Source: Paraburkholderia heleia NBRC 101817
Lineage (GTDB): Bacteria; Pseudomonadota; Gammaproteobacteria; Burkholderiales; Burkholderiaceae
Direction: 5' to 3'
Length of the DNA stretch: 64,000 nucleotides
NCBI RefSeq assembly: GCF_000739775.1
Contig: NZ_BBJH01000029.1
Coordinates: 62,001-126,000 of the forward strand
The position numbers and the translations under genes were made by a program. Positions 51,049 through 60,800 of this stretch are shown piece by piece (position 1 is the stretch's first letter; each line of letters begins with the position of its first letter). The notes under the pieces are model-generated. The model made no database searches. It saw nothing but the letters and a program-made list of their open reading frames with translations, and was not told the DNA's origin.

Positions 51049-53055
51049 TTACTCGCGAACCTTGAACACGGAAACCAGCTCGGCGAGCGCAGCCGCATGG
51101 TCGTTGAGCGCGGCGGCGGCGCGCTCCGCATCGCCCACGAGCGCGGCGTTCTGCTGCGTCGCCGCGCCGATCTGCGAAACCGCGATATTTACCTGCTCGA
51201 TGCCGCCCGATTGCTCGCGCGAGGCCACGCTGATCTCGCCGATGATCGAGCGCACTTCATCGACGCGCGCGACGATGCCGCGCATGGTCGTGCTCGCTTC
51301 GCCGGCGATCCGGTAGCCCGTCTCGACCGTCGTCGACGATTCGGTGATCAGCGCCGAGATTTCCTTCGCGGCCGCCGCGCTGCGCTGCGCGAGCGCGCGC
51401 ACTTCGCTCGCGACTACCGCGAAGCCCTTGCCGTGCTCGCCCGCGCGCGCCGCTTCGACGGCGGCGTTGAGCGCGAGGATGTTGGTCTGGAACGCGATGC
51501 CGTCGATCACGCCCGTAATCTCGGCGATCTTCTGCGACGCGCGGCTGATGTCGTTCATCGTTTCGACGACGCGGCTCACGGCGCGCCCGCCGTCGAGCGC
51601 GGCTTGCGCAGCGCTGGTCACCACGGTGTTGGCGCGCGTCGCGTGGTCGGCGTTCTGCTGCACGGTGGACGTGAGTTCCTCCATGCTCGCCGCCGTCTCC
51701 TCCAGGCTGCTCGCCTGGCTCGCGATGCGCGAAGCGATCTCGCCGCTGCCCTGCGCGATGCGCGAGGTGTCCTCGCTCATTTGCGCCGTGGCGCTGCGTA
51801 CCTGCGCGACGATCTGCGCGAGGCCCACGCCGATGCCGTCGATCGCGCGCGTGAGGCGGCCGATCTCGTCGGCGCCCGCCGTGTCCTGCGCGTGCGCGGC
51901 GTCGCCATTGCCGATGCCGTTGCGGCTGCGGTTGCCGATGCGCACCGTGAGGTCGCCCGCGGCGAGCTGGCCGGCGGCAAGCGCTGCGGCGTCGAGCGGC
52001 CGGCTCACGAGGCGGCGCGCCGCGTAGATCGAAAGCGCCGCGAAGAGCGCGACCAGCACGAGGCCGATGGCCGCGAAGCGGTCGCGCGTGGCGTTCACGT
52101 CGGCCATGATCTCGTCGCGCACGGCGACGCCGCCCACGAGCCATTGCCACTGCGGCACGCTCATGAACGAGACGAACTTCGCCCGCGCGTCGCCCTCGCC
52201 GCGCGTCGAGTCGGCGGAGGTGTAGTCGAGCGTGCCTTCGCGCGCTTCGAGCATGCGCGACCAGGGCGCGTCGGCGTCGTCGTAGTGTTTGCCGACGGCG
52301 CCCGGGTGCACGAGGAAGGTGCCGCGCGCCGGACCGTTCGAAGCGTCCATCACGAAGTAATAACCACTCTCGCCGATCTTGAGCCTGGCGATCTCGCTTT
52401 TGAGCGCATCGATCTGCGCACCCACGTCCACGCCGACGAAGAGCGCGCCGATCACGTGGCCGCTCGCATCGAGAATCGGCTTGTATTGCGTGATGTATTG
52501 CTTGCCGAACAACTGGGCGAGGCCGGTATAGGTGCGATTGGCCATCACCGGGCCATACGCGGGGCCCTTGCGGTCGAGCAGCGTGCCGATCGCGCGCGAG
52601 CCGTCCTGCTTCTTGAGCGAGGTGGTCACGCGCACGAAGTCGTCGCCGCTGCGCGCGAAAACGGTGGCGATTTCGCCGCTGCGCGCGAGAAACTGGTCCG
52701 GAATCGTAAAGTCCAGGTTCAGCACGTGGTCGCCGGACTTGAAGACCGGCGTGGCCTGGCCGCCAATGTCGACCGTCTGCGTGGGGTCGAGCGCGAAGGC
52801 GCCGGGCAGGAAGCTCTCGAAGAGCTGCATGGCGCGGTCGACTTCGGCTTCGAGCGCGCCGTTGATAAGCGAGATCGACGAAGCGACCGACTGGTCCTTT
52901 TCGGCAATGCGCATGCGTACCTGGTCGCCGGCCTGCGTTGCCGCCGAACGCGTGATCGCCCATGTGAAGGCTGCAAAGATGGCTGCGACTAGCACGCACG
53001 ATAGCAAGGCGAGGCGCACGCCGACGCTCGCGCGGCTTGATAAGCGTGAAAGCAT
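51049..53055 (-). CDS. Methyl-accepting chemotaxis protein with Cache-type sensor
   Basis: This is a 668-residue inner-membrane chemoreceptor. TM1 lies at about 12-34 (VRLALLSCVLVAAIFAAFTW). A large periplasmic sensor spans about 35-325 and looks like a Cache_3/Cache_2 type, with GTLLDRKGPAYGPVMANRTY and GESGYYFVMDASNGPARG. TM2 is at about 330-348 (FAAIGLVLVALFAALSIYA), followed by HAMP and a signalling domain with tip IGQ-like ITGVIDGIAFQTNILALNAA. The ligand is unknown. It lies downstream of copA on the same strand, but 268 bp and a terminator separate them, so they are probably not one operon. Confidence 0.93.
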   Translation of the reverse strand: MLSRLSSRASVGVRLALLSCVLVAAIFAAFTWAITRSAATQAGDQVRMRIAEKDQSVASSISLINGALEAEVDRAMQLFESFLPGAFALDPTQTVDIGGQATPVFKSGDHVLNLDFTIPDQFLARSGEIATVFARSGDDFVRVTTSLKKQDGSRAIGTLLDRKGPAYGPVMANRTYTGLAQLFGKQYITQYKPILDASGHVIGALFVGVDVGAQIDALKSEIARLKIGESGYYFVMDASNGPARGTFLVHPGAVGKHYDDADAPWSRMLEAREGTLDYTSADSTRGEGDARAKFVSFMSVPQWQWLVGGVAVRDEIMADVNATRDRFAAIGLVLVALFAALSIYAARRLVSRPLDAAALAAGQLAAGDLTVRIGNRSRNGIGNGDAAHAQDTAGADEIGRLTRAIDGIGVGLAQIVAQVRSATAQMSEDTSRIAQGSGEIASRIASQASSLEETAASMEELTSTVQQNADHATRANTVVTSAAQAALDGGRAVSRVVETMNDISRASQKIAEITGVIDGIAFQTNILALNAAVEAARAGEHGKGFAVVASEVRALAQRSAAAAKEISALITESSTTVETGYRIAGEASTTMRGIVARVDEVRSIIGEISVASREQSGGIEQVNIAVSQIGAATQQNAALVGDAERAAAALNDHAAALAELVSVFKVRE

Positions 53056-53154
53056 GGATCCGGTTCCGGAATAGAGCGTGTCAAGAAGGAGCCTGCGCCT
53101 TCAAGGCGCTGGTATGACGCATTACGGCGCGCGCGAGGGATCCTTTAGGGGTAG

Positions 53155-53196
53155 GACCGAAAAACCTTACAAACATGTAAAGTTTTCCGATCGGTC
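53155..53196. promoter_or_regulatory. Extended inverted repeat upstream of the Cache chemoreceptor
   Basis: The inner arms AAAACCTTACA (53161-53171) and TGTAAAGTTTT (53176-53186) pair at 10 of 11 positions around AACA. The outer arms GACCGA (53155-53160) and TCGGTC (53191-53196) also pair. The core TTACA-N4-TGTAA resembles binding sites of OmpR-type regulators such as the CusR/CopR group. It sits 100 bp before the chemoreceptor start. Confidence 0.5.
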
Positions 53197-53260
53197 ACGC
53201 GATTTGCTGTACAGACTGTGGGATGTTTCGGATCCCGGAATAATATCGATATAAGGAGAA

Positions 53261-53281
53261 AAGGGCGCACGAAGCGCCCTT
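53261..53281 (-). terminator. Terminator after copA
   Basis: On the minus strand AAGGGCGC, loop TTCGT and GCGCCCTT form an 8-bp perfect stem followed by TTCTCCTTAT. It lies 43 bases after the copA stop. Confidence 0.65.
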
Positions 53282-53323
53282 GCGTTATGTTTCGCGCGAT
53301 ACGTCGCGCCGTGAAATTCTGCG

Positions 53324-55795
53324 CTAGCGGCGGGCCCGCCACGTTCTGAGCAAGAGCGCGTTGGTCACGACGCTCACGCTGGAAAACGCCATGGCCGCGC
53401 CCGCGAGCATGGGGTTGAGCAGGCCGAAGGCGGCGAGCGGAATCCCGATCAGGTTGTAGACGAACGCCCAGAACAGGTTCTGCTGGATCTTGCGCCACGT
53501 GCGCCGCGAAATATCGATTGCGGCGGCAACGAGCGCCGGGTCGCCGCGCATGAGCGTGATGCCTGCCGCGTGCATGGCCACGTCGGTGCCCGTCGCCATG
53601 GCGATGCCGATGTCGGCGGCGGCGAGCGCCGGCGCGTCGTTGATGCCGTCGCCGACCATCGCGACGATGCCGCCGCTCTTGATCTTGAGGTCGCGGATCG
53701 TGCGCGCCTTGTCGTCGGGCAGCACCTGCGCGTGAACTTCGCCGATGCCGAGCTGCGCGGCGACGGCCGCCGCGCTGCCTGCGTTGTCGCCGGTCACGAG
53801 CACGCTGCGGATGCCCATTGCCTCGAGGCTCGCGATGGCTTCGCGCGCCGTGGGCTTCACGGTGTCGCCGAAAGCGAGCAGGGCGAGGACGCCGCCGTGC
53901 GGCTCGAATAGCCACGACACCGTATTGCCCGCCGCTTCGAGCGAACGCGCGCGGGCCGCGAGCGCGGGCGGCACGGCGAGCGCCAGTTCGTCGAGCCAGC
54001 GGCCGCTGCCGATGGCGAGGCGCCGGCCGTTCACTTCGGCCTCCACGCCGCGCCCGGGCACCGCGCGCGCATGGGCGGCGCCGGCCGGAACGCCTGACGC
54101 CTGGGCGTGTGCCTCGTACGCCTGCACCACGGCCTTCGCGAGCGGGTGATCGCTTTGCCGCTGCAAGGCGGCGGCGAGCGCGAGCGTCTCGCCGCGTTCG
54201 AGTCCCTCGGCCGCATCGAACGCGGTGAGCGAGGGCTGGCCGAGCGTGAGCGTGCCGGTCTTGTCGAAGGCGACCACGCTCACGTTGTGGGCGGTCTCCA
54301 ATGCTTCGGCGTCCTTGATGAGCACGCCGTGGCGCGCGGCCACGCCGGTCCCGGCCATGATCGCGGCAGGCGTGGCGAGGCCGAGCGCGCACGGGCAGGC
54401 GATCACCAGCACGGCCACGGCGTTGAGGATCGCCGTTTCGGCGCTCGCGCCCGCGAACAGCCAGCCGCCCAGCGTGATGGCCGCAATCACGAGAATCGCG
54501 GGGACGAACACGGCGCTCACGCGGTCGACGAGACGCTGGATCGGCGCCTTTTCGGCCTGCGCGCTTTCCACGAGGCGAATGATGCGTGCGAGCGTGGTTT
54601 CCGCGCCGATGGCCGTGGTGCGCAGGAGAATCGCGCCTTCGCCGTTGATCGAGCCGGCGGTGACGGGATCGTCGGGCGCTTTCGGCACCGGCAGGCTTTC
54701 GCCCGTGATGAGCGATTCGTCGATGTGGCTGCGGCCTTCGAGCACAACGCCGTCCACGGGCAGGCGCTCGCCGGGACGCACGACCACCACGGCGCCCACG
54801 CGAACCTGGGCGAGCGGGACTTCGCGCTCCTCTGCGTTGGCGCCATTTGCGCCCTCGACGCGGATGCGCGCGCGATCGGGCCGCAGCGCGTTGAGGGCGC
54901 GGATCGCGTCGGTGGTCTGGCGCTTCGCGCGCGCTTCGAGCCACTTGCCGAAGCGCACGAGCGTGATGACGACCGCCGAAGCCTCGAAATACAGATGAGC
55001 CATGTCGCCCGGGTGCGCGAGCATCGAATAGACGCTCACGCCATACGCGGCCGAGGTGCCGAGCGCGACCAGCAGATCCATGTTGCCCGCGCCCGCGCGC
55101 ACGGCCTTCCAGGCGGCGCGATAGAAGCGCGCGCCGAACACGAACTGCACGACGCTCGCCAGCGCCAGCTGCGCCGCGGCGGGCAGCATCCAGTCGAGAC
55201 CGAGCCAGTGGCCGAACATCGGCAGCACGAGCGGGACCGTGAGCACGGCCGAAACCAGCACGGCGCGCCATTCGCGGCGTGCCTCGTCGCTGGCGGCGGC
55301 GCGCTTCGCCGGGGCAGCGGCGTCTTCGTCGGCGGCGAGCGGCGTGGCTTCATAGCCGGCCTTCTTGACGGCGGCGACGAGCCGGTCCTGCAATTCGCCC
55401 GTGAGCGGCGCGCGCGTGTTGACGGTGGCCTGCTCGGTGGCGAGGTTCACGCTCACGCCGGCCACGCCGGGCACGCGCGCGAGTGCCTTCTCGACGCGGT
55501 TCGCGCACGAAGCGCAGGTCATCCCGCCGATGGCGAACGTGGCGGTTTCCGTGGCGACGGGCACGGCTTCATAGCCGGCCTTTTCGACGGCGGCGACGAG
55601 GGCGCCGGGCGCGACGCCGCCGCTGGCCTCCACGGTCGCCTTTTCCGTGGCGAGGTTGACCGAGGCGCGCGTAACGCCCGGCACCTTGGCAAGCGCTTTC
55701 TCGACGCGCATGGCGCACGAGGCGCACGTCATGCCGTGGATCTCGAATTCGGCCACGGCGGTATCGGTGCGCTCTGCTACGAGGGGTTCATTCAT
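53324..55795 (-). CDS. copA: Copper(I)-exporting P1B-type ATPase
   Basis: This 823-residue inner-membrane pump exports cytosolic Cu(I) with ATP. Two N-terminal heavy-metal domains each carry GMTCASC (near residues 21 and 89). The transmembrane CPC motif is VIACPCALGLATP near 467. The phosphorylation site is AFDKTGTLTLGQP near 512. The HP locus is QSDHPLAKAV and the hinge GDGINDAPALAAADIG. The length and double HMA fit CopA. A CueR-type promoter lies directly upstream. No metallochaperone (copZ) or regulator gene is adjacent in the window. A silver role is possible too. Confidence 0.95.
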   Translation of the reverse strand: MNEPLVAERTDTAVAEFEIHGMTCASCAMRVEKALAKVPGVTRASVNLATEKATVEASGGVAPGALVAAVEKAGYEAVPVATETATFAIGGMTCASCANRVEKALARVPGVAGVSVNLATEQATVNTRAPLTGELQDRLVAAVKKAGYEATPLAADEDAAAPAKRAAASDEARREWRAVLVSAVLTVPLVLPMFGHWLGLDWMLPAAAQLALASVVQFVFGARFYRAAWKAVRAGAGNMDLLVALGTSAAYGVSVYSMLAHPGDMAHLYFEASAVVITLVRFGKWLEARAKRQTTDAIRALNALRPDRARIRVEGANGANAEEREVPLAQVRVGAVVVVRPGERLPVDGVVLEGRSHIDESLITGESLPVPKAPDDPVTAGSINGEGAILLRTTAIGAETTLARIIRLVESAQAEKAPIQRLVDRVSAVFVPAILVIAAITLGGWLFAGASAETAILNAVAVLVIACPCALGLATPAAIMAGTGVAARHGVLIKDAEALETAHNVSVVAFDKTGTLTLGQPSLTAFDAAEGLERGETLALAAALQRQSDHPLAKAVVQAYEAHAQASGVPAGAAHARAVPGRGVEAEVNGRRLAIGSGRWLDELALAVPPALAARARSLEAAGNTVSWLFEPHGGVLALLAFGDTVKPTAREAIASLEAMGIRSVLVTGDNAGSAAAVAAQLGIGEVHAQVLPDDKARTIRDLKIKSGGIVAMVGDGINDAPALAAADIGIAMATGTDVAMHAAGITLMRGDPALVAAAIDISRRTWRKIQQNLFWAFVYNLIGIPLAAFGLLNPMLAGAAMAFSSVSVVTNALLLRTWRARR

Positions 55796-56113
55796 GATGG
55801 GGTGCGAGCACTGGCTGTCATCGATATCAAGCAGTATCTACGTTCCCATCATGGGAAGGTCAAGGGGCGTCAACGGGCGCGACACTACGCCACTTCCGTT
55901 TCAGAGGGAAGTCCTGGGCGCAAGCTATCCAGCTGTAACTCAATATTCCGCGCTGCAGTCTTTTCAGGCCCATGCGCGAGCGATACGATACCAACCGGCG
56001 GCATTGGCGCCTTGTCGCGCGCACCTGACTACGGCCCTGGGGGGGCTCGCGCGCGGAGTGGTCAGCCGGTCGACGTCACTTCATGGACCGCCCGCACCGA
56101 ATACAACCAACAA
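55796..56113. other. Divergent region between copA and the DUF1254 lipoprotein gene
   Basis: Of these 318 bases, only the copA-proximal 70 show recognisable signals (the CueR-type promoter). The remainder, up to the lipoprotein ATG at 56114, shows no gene and no clear promoter; ACTCAATATTCC near 55937-55948 is AT-richer than its surroundings. Confidence 0.45.
55833..55863 (-). promoter_or_regulatory. CueR/MerR-type copper-responsive promoter of copA
   Basis: On the minus strand, TTGACC (complement of 55858-55863) and GATACT (complement of 55833-55838) are separated by 19 bases, the over-long spacer typical of MerR-family activation. The spacer contains the palindrome TTCCCATGATGGGAA (55843-55857). 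This is the usual form of CueR sites at copA genes. Confidence 0.8.
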
Positions 56114-57568
56114 ATGACAACAATACATCGAGCATTCTCTACGTACCGTAGCTGCTCAGCGCTTGCCTGCGTTGCCCTGATCGCCGGATGCGCCTCGGCG
56201 CCGGGCGACGTTGCGCCGAAGAGCAACGGCTGGATGAAGGACGAGGTCTCCGACTCCTATGTGTTCGGCTATCCGCTCGTGCTGATGGACGTGGCGCGCG
56301 AAGCCGGGACGGGCAGCGGGCCCGGCCAGGCCGCGCCGAACACGCTGCGCCACGCGCAGTCGCTGCCGCCCGTCGGGGCTTCGAACCCGTCCGAACCCAA
56401 CCTCGACACGCTGGCTTCCAGCGGCTGGCTCGACGTTTCGAGCGAGCCGGTGCTCGTCACGCTGCCCGACACGCATGGCCGCTACATGGACGCGCGCGCG
56501 CTCGACATGTGGACGAACGTCGTCTGGTCGACTGCCGCCTCCCAGACCGGCGAACATGTCAGCGGTCTGAAAGCGCAAACGATTGCATTCGTGCCGGTCG
56601 GCTGGAAGGGTACGCTGCCCGCGCGCGTGAAGCGCGTCGAGGTATCGACGCGCTACGTGTGGTTCCTCGCACGCATCCAGACGCGCGGCGGCGGCGACCT
56701 CGCGGCCGTGCGCCGGCTGCAGCACGGCCTGCAGGTCACGGCGCTTTCCGAATGGGACGATCGCAGCGCGCGCGGCAAGTCCGGCGCTCGCGGCGGCCAC
56801 GGCAACGAGCCGGCCGGCGCCACGCAGAGTGGCGATCCGGCCGCGCCGGGCACGCCGTCCGCCCAGGTTGCTGCGCTCGACGCGAACGGTTTCTTCGACC
56901 GGCTCGCCCAGGCGCTGGAAGACAACCCGCCCGCGGCGGACGACGCGCACGCGCTCAAGATTCTCGGCGACATCGGCGTGCACCCGGGCGACCCGGCGCA
57001 GTTGCCCTCGGGGGCGAAGGACGCCGCGGTCGTGAAGGCGGGCCTCGCCGATGGCCGCACCCGCGCCGCGACGCCGCCGCCCAACCTGCTGGCGGGCAAC
57101 GGCTGGCTCTGGGTGGGCGACGACGCGGGCAACTACGGCCCCGACTACGCGCTGCGTGCCTATGCGGCGTACACGTCGCCGGGTTTGCCGACGGCACGCG
57201 ACGAGGTGCGCGCCCGCGTGAGCCAGGACAGCGACGGTCATGCGCTCAACGGCGCGAACCGCTACACGATCCACTTCGCGGCAAAGCAGTTGCCGCCGGT
57301 GCGCGGCTTCTGGTCGATCACGGCCTATACGACCGACGGCGCGCTCGACGCCGACGCGCCCGTGCGTGTGGCGTTCGGCGACCGCAGCGGCGCACGGCGC
57401 AACCGCGACGGCTCGCTCGACGTGCACGTGAGCGCCGGGCGGCCGCGCGGCGGCGCGAACTGGGTGCCGGCGCCGCATGGCGACTTCCGTCTTGTGATGC
57501 GGCTCTACGCCGCGAAGCCGCAAGCGACCGACGGCAGCTGGCAGCCGCCCGCCGTCGAGCGGCAGTAA
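56114..57568 (+). CDS. DUF1254/DUF1214 domain lipoprotein
   Basis: This is a 484-residue putative lipoprotein: the signal peptide ends in LIAGC (ACVALIAGCASAPGD, Cys near 26). The DUF1254 domain spans about 45-190 (SYVFGYPLVLMDVAREAG; LDTLASSGWLDVSSEPVLV; DTHGRYMDARALDMWTNVV). The DUF1214 domain lies at about 365-475 (ALNGANRYTIHFAAKQLPPV then RGFWSITAYTTDG). A Gly/Ala/Pro-rich linker separates them. The family's function is not established. The frame is open far upstream, opposite copA, but the signal peptide fixes the start at 56114. A strong terminator follows. Confidence 0.88.
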   Translation: MTTIHRAFSTYRSCSALACVALIAGCASAPGDVAPKSNGWMKDEVSDSYVFGYPLVLMDVAREAGTGSGPGQAAPNTLRHAQSLPPVGASNPSEPNLDTLASSGWLDVSSEPVLVTLPDTHGRYMDARALDMWTNVVWSTAASQTGEHVSGLKAQTIAFVPVGWKGTLPARVKRVEVSTRYVWFLARIQTRGGGDLAAVRRLQHGLQVTALSEWDDRSARGKSGARGGHGNEPAGATQSGDPAAPGTPSAQVAALDANGFFDRLAQALEDNPPAADDAHALKILGDIGVHPGDPAQLPSGAKDAAVVKAGLADGRTRAATPPPNLLAGNGWLWVGDDAGNYGPDYALRAYAAYTSPGLPTARDEVRARVSQDSDGHALNGANRYTIHFAAKQLPPVRGFWSITAYTTDGALDADAPVRVAFGDRSGARRNRDGSLDVHVSAGRPRGGANWVPAPHGDFRLVMRLYAAKPQATDGSWQPPAVERQ

Positions 57569-57580
57569 GCGCTGAACCAG

Positions 57581-57616
57581 GCATTGGCGGGACGCTGTCC
57601 CGCCAATGCTTTTTTT
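57581..57616 (+). terminator. Strong rho-independent terminator
   Basis: GCATTGGCGGGAC (57581-57593) and GTCCCGCCAATGC (57597-57609) form a perfect 13-bp stem with a 3-base loop, followed by seven T (57610-57616). It ends the DUF1254 lipoprotein transcript. Confidence 0.95.
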
Positions 57617-57862
57617 GCGCTGCATAAGCTCACTCAAGCGCGCAACGCCCGCATGCTTATGCATCGCGCAACACGCGCGACATACCGGGCAACCGCACTT
57701 TCCTTGTTACTTCTTGTTGCGCAATACCTGCGCCGAGGGCGGCGTTTTCCCGCCGTCCGATCTTCTATCGGACCTATACTTCCGGCTGTCGGCATCCCCG
57801 GATTTCCGACATCAGACCCACATCCCGCGGCGGGCCTGTTGCCGCCTCATCCGCAAGCAAGC

Positions 57863-60800
57863 ATGGCAAGCCTCAACAAAGCGTCGCTCAACTCTTCCTT
57901 GCAATCGGTGCGCGCGGTCGCGCGTGCGCCCCGCACCCGGCGCATCCTCACGGGCGTCCTCATCTTCCTGATCGTGTTCGGTCTGGTCGGCTTCTTCGCC
58001 GCGCCGCCGATCATTCGCCACGTTGCCGAGCAGCAGTTGAGCAAGCAGCTCGACCGGCCCGTCACGATCGGCCGCATCGCGCTCAATCCGTACACGCTGC
58101 GTCTCGAAGCGGACCGCGTGCATATCGGCGAGCGCGGCGGCAACGGCGACTTCTTCGATGTCTCGCGTGCCGTCGTGCAGGCGTCGTGGTCGTCGATCTT
58201 TCACGCGGCGCCCATCGTCGAAGAGCTGCGGCTCGACTCGCCGCGCGCCACGATCGTGCGGCTCGACGCGCAGCACTTCAACTTCTCGGACCTCATCGAG
58301 AAGTTCTCGACGCCCTCGAAACCGAACAGCAAGCCCGCGCAGTTTTCGGTTTCGAACATCCGCATCGAGAACGGCCAGATCACCTTCGACGATCGGCTGC
58401 TCAACGAAAAGCACGTGATCGACCGCTGGTCGCTCGGCATTCCGTTCATCGCCACGCTGCCTTCCAAGACCGATATCTTCGTCCAGCCGATGCTGCGCGC
58501 GCGCATCGACGGCGCGAGCACGCTCGCCATCGACGGCAGGACCAAGCCGTTTTCCGCGACGCGCGAGTCGGAAGTGGAGCTGCGCCTGACCGACCTCGAC
58601 GTGCCGAAGCTCCTCACCTACGCACCGACGAAGCTGCCCGTCACGGTGAAGAGCGGCAAGCTCTCGACCAACCTCAAGCTCGATTTCGTGATGTCGGGCG
58701 AGAAGCCCACGCTGCGCGTGACAGGCACGACCGACCTGAACGACTTCGACTCGACCGACAACGCCAACGCGCCGTTCTTCGGCGCGCGCAGCCTGCACGT
58801 GGCGGCGGCCTCGCTCGAACCGTTCAGCAACGTCTATCGTTTCGACGAAATCCGTCTCGACGCGCCCACCGTGTGGGTCGCGCGCGACAAGCAAGGCGTG
58901 CTGAGCGTCGAGAAGCTGATGGGCGCGTCGGCGGGACAAAGAGCACCGGCTGAAAACAAGGCCGCGAGCGCCGCGCCGGCTTCGGGCGCTTCGGGTGCCT
59001 CGGGTGCCCGGAGCGCGCAGGCGGCGTCCGGGGAAGCAAAGCCCGCGCCGCTCGATCTCTCGATCCGCCAGTTCGCGCTCACGAACGGCACCGTGCACAT
59101 CGCTGACGATCTGCCCGCGCGGCCGGTGAACCTCGACCTCACCCAGCTCTCCGCCACGCTCGCCAACTTCTCGAGCACCGCGAAGGCGGGCGCGCCATTT
59201 ACGTTCGCGACCACCGCGAATGACGGCGGCACGGCCAGGGCGTCGGGTACGTTCAGCATGGCGGGCAGGAACGCCGAAGCCAACTTCGCGCTCGAACGCG
59301 TGAGCCTGCCGCAGGCGCAACCGTATATCGACAACCTGAGCGGCGCGCAGATCCTCGACGGCAAGCTCAATCTCACGTCCGCGCTCAAGGCCGACTGGGC
59401 GCAGCAGCCCGCCGTCGTGCAGGTCGGCCAGAGCACGCTCGGCCTCGAATCGCTCAAGCTCGCGGCGCGCGGCGCGAAGGAGCCGGCCATCGCGCTCGCC
59501 CAGGGCACGGTGCAGGTGAGCGGCATCGACCTCAACGCGCGCAAGGCGCAGATCGCCTCGGTGGCCGTGACGGGCCTCGTGGTGAACGCCGAGCGCCAGA
59601 AGGACGGCAAGATCGACCTGGCGCAGCTCGCCTCCACGCACCAGGCGGCGCCCGAGCGCACGGCGATACGCGCGGCGCAGAAGTCGGCGCAGGAAGGGCC
59701 GGCCTGGCGTTACACGATTGACGCATTGACGCTCAACAACGGCACGATCAACTTCACGGACAGCTCGACGCAGCGGCCGGTCAAGCTCGCGATCACGCCG
59801 TTCGACCTGAAGATCCAGCAGATCAGCGACGACCTGAGGCACCCGCTGCCGATCGACCTGAAGGCGACCGTCAACCGCAAGGGCACGCTCGCGCTGAGCG
59901 GCAAGATCAACCCCACGCCGCTCACGGCGCAACTCAAGATCGACGCGAACCGGCTCGACGCCGCCGCGTTCGAGCCTTACTTCGGCAATCAGCTCAACGC
60001 GGTGATCGCGAGCGCGCTGCTCAACATGAACGGGCAGCTTTTGGTTGAGCAGGGCAAGGCGTTCAAGGCGAACTATCGCGGCGACGCGGCGCTCGTGGAC
60101 GTGCGCATGCTCGACAAGGCCACGTCCGGCCCGTTCGCGGGCTGGCGCTCGCTCGCGCTCACGAACCTGAAGGCGAATTACGACGACGCGCGCGGCACCG
60201 ACGTGGACGCGGGCCGCGTGACCTTCGCCGGCTTCTATGGCCGCGTGCTGCTCGACGCGCAAGGCAAGCTCAATCTCAAGGACGTGGTTGCGCATCAAAC
60301 CGGCGCGGCGCAGTCGCTCACGCAGGATGCGAGCGCCAGGCCCGGCGCGCGCGAGCCCGTGCCGCTCACGCCGCAGGCGGCGAGCGCACCCGTACAGACC
60401 GCGTCCGCGCCCACGCCGGCTTCCGCGCCTGCGACGGTCGTGGCCGCGCAGCCGCCGAAGCACCCGGTGCGCCTGCACTTCGGCGAGCTCGTGCTGCAGG
60501 ACGGCCGCGTGAACTACACCGACAACTTCATCAAGCCGAACTACACCGCCGATCTCGTGCAGATCCACGGCACGGTGGGCGCGTTCGGCACGCAGTCGAC
60601 GACGCCGGCGCCCGTGGATGTTTCCGCGAAGCTCTCGGCGAACGGTCCGCTCTCGATCAAGGGCACGGTGAACCCGCTCATCGAGAAGCCGTCGCTCGAC
60701 CTCACGGCGAGCGCGCACGATATCGAGCTCACGAACCTCACGCCGTATTCGGCGAAATATGCGGGCTACCCGATCACGAAGGGCAAGCTCAATGTCGACC

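Noticed and set aside
54107..56113. Open frame of over 600 codons on the plus strand running through copA into the DUF1254 lipoprotein gene
   Set aside because: The part opposite copA lacks any family motif. The lipoprotein signal peptide at 56114 fixes the true start, so the upstream part is a shadow of copA.
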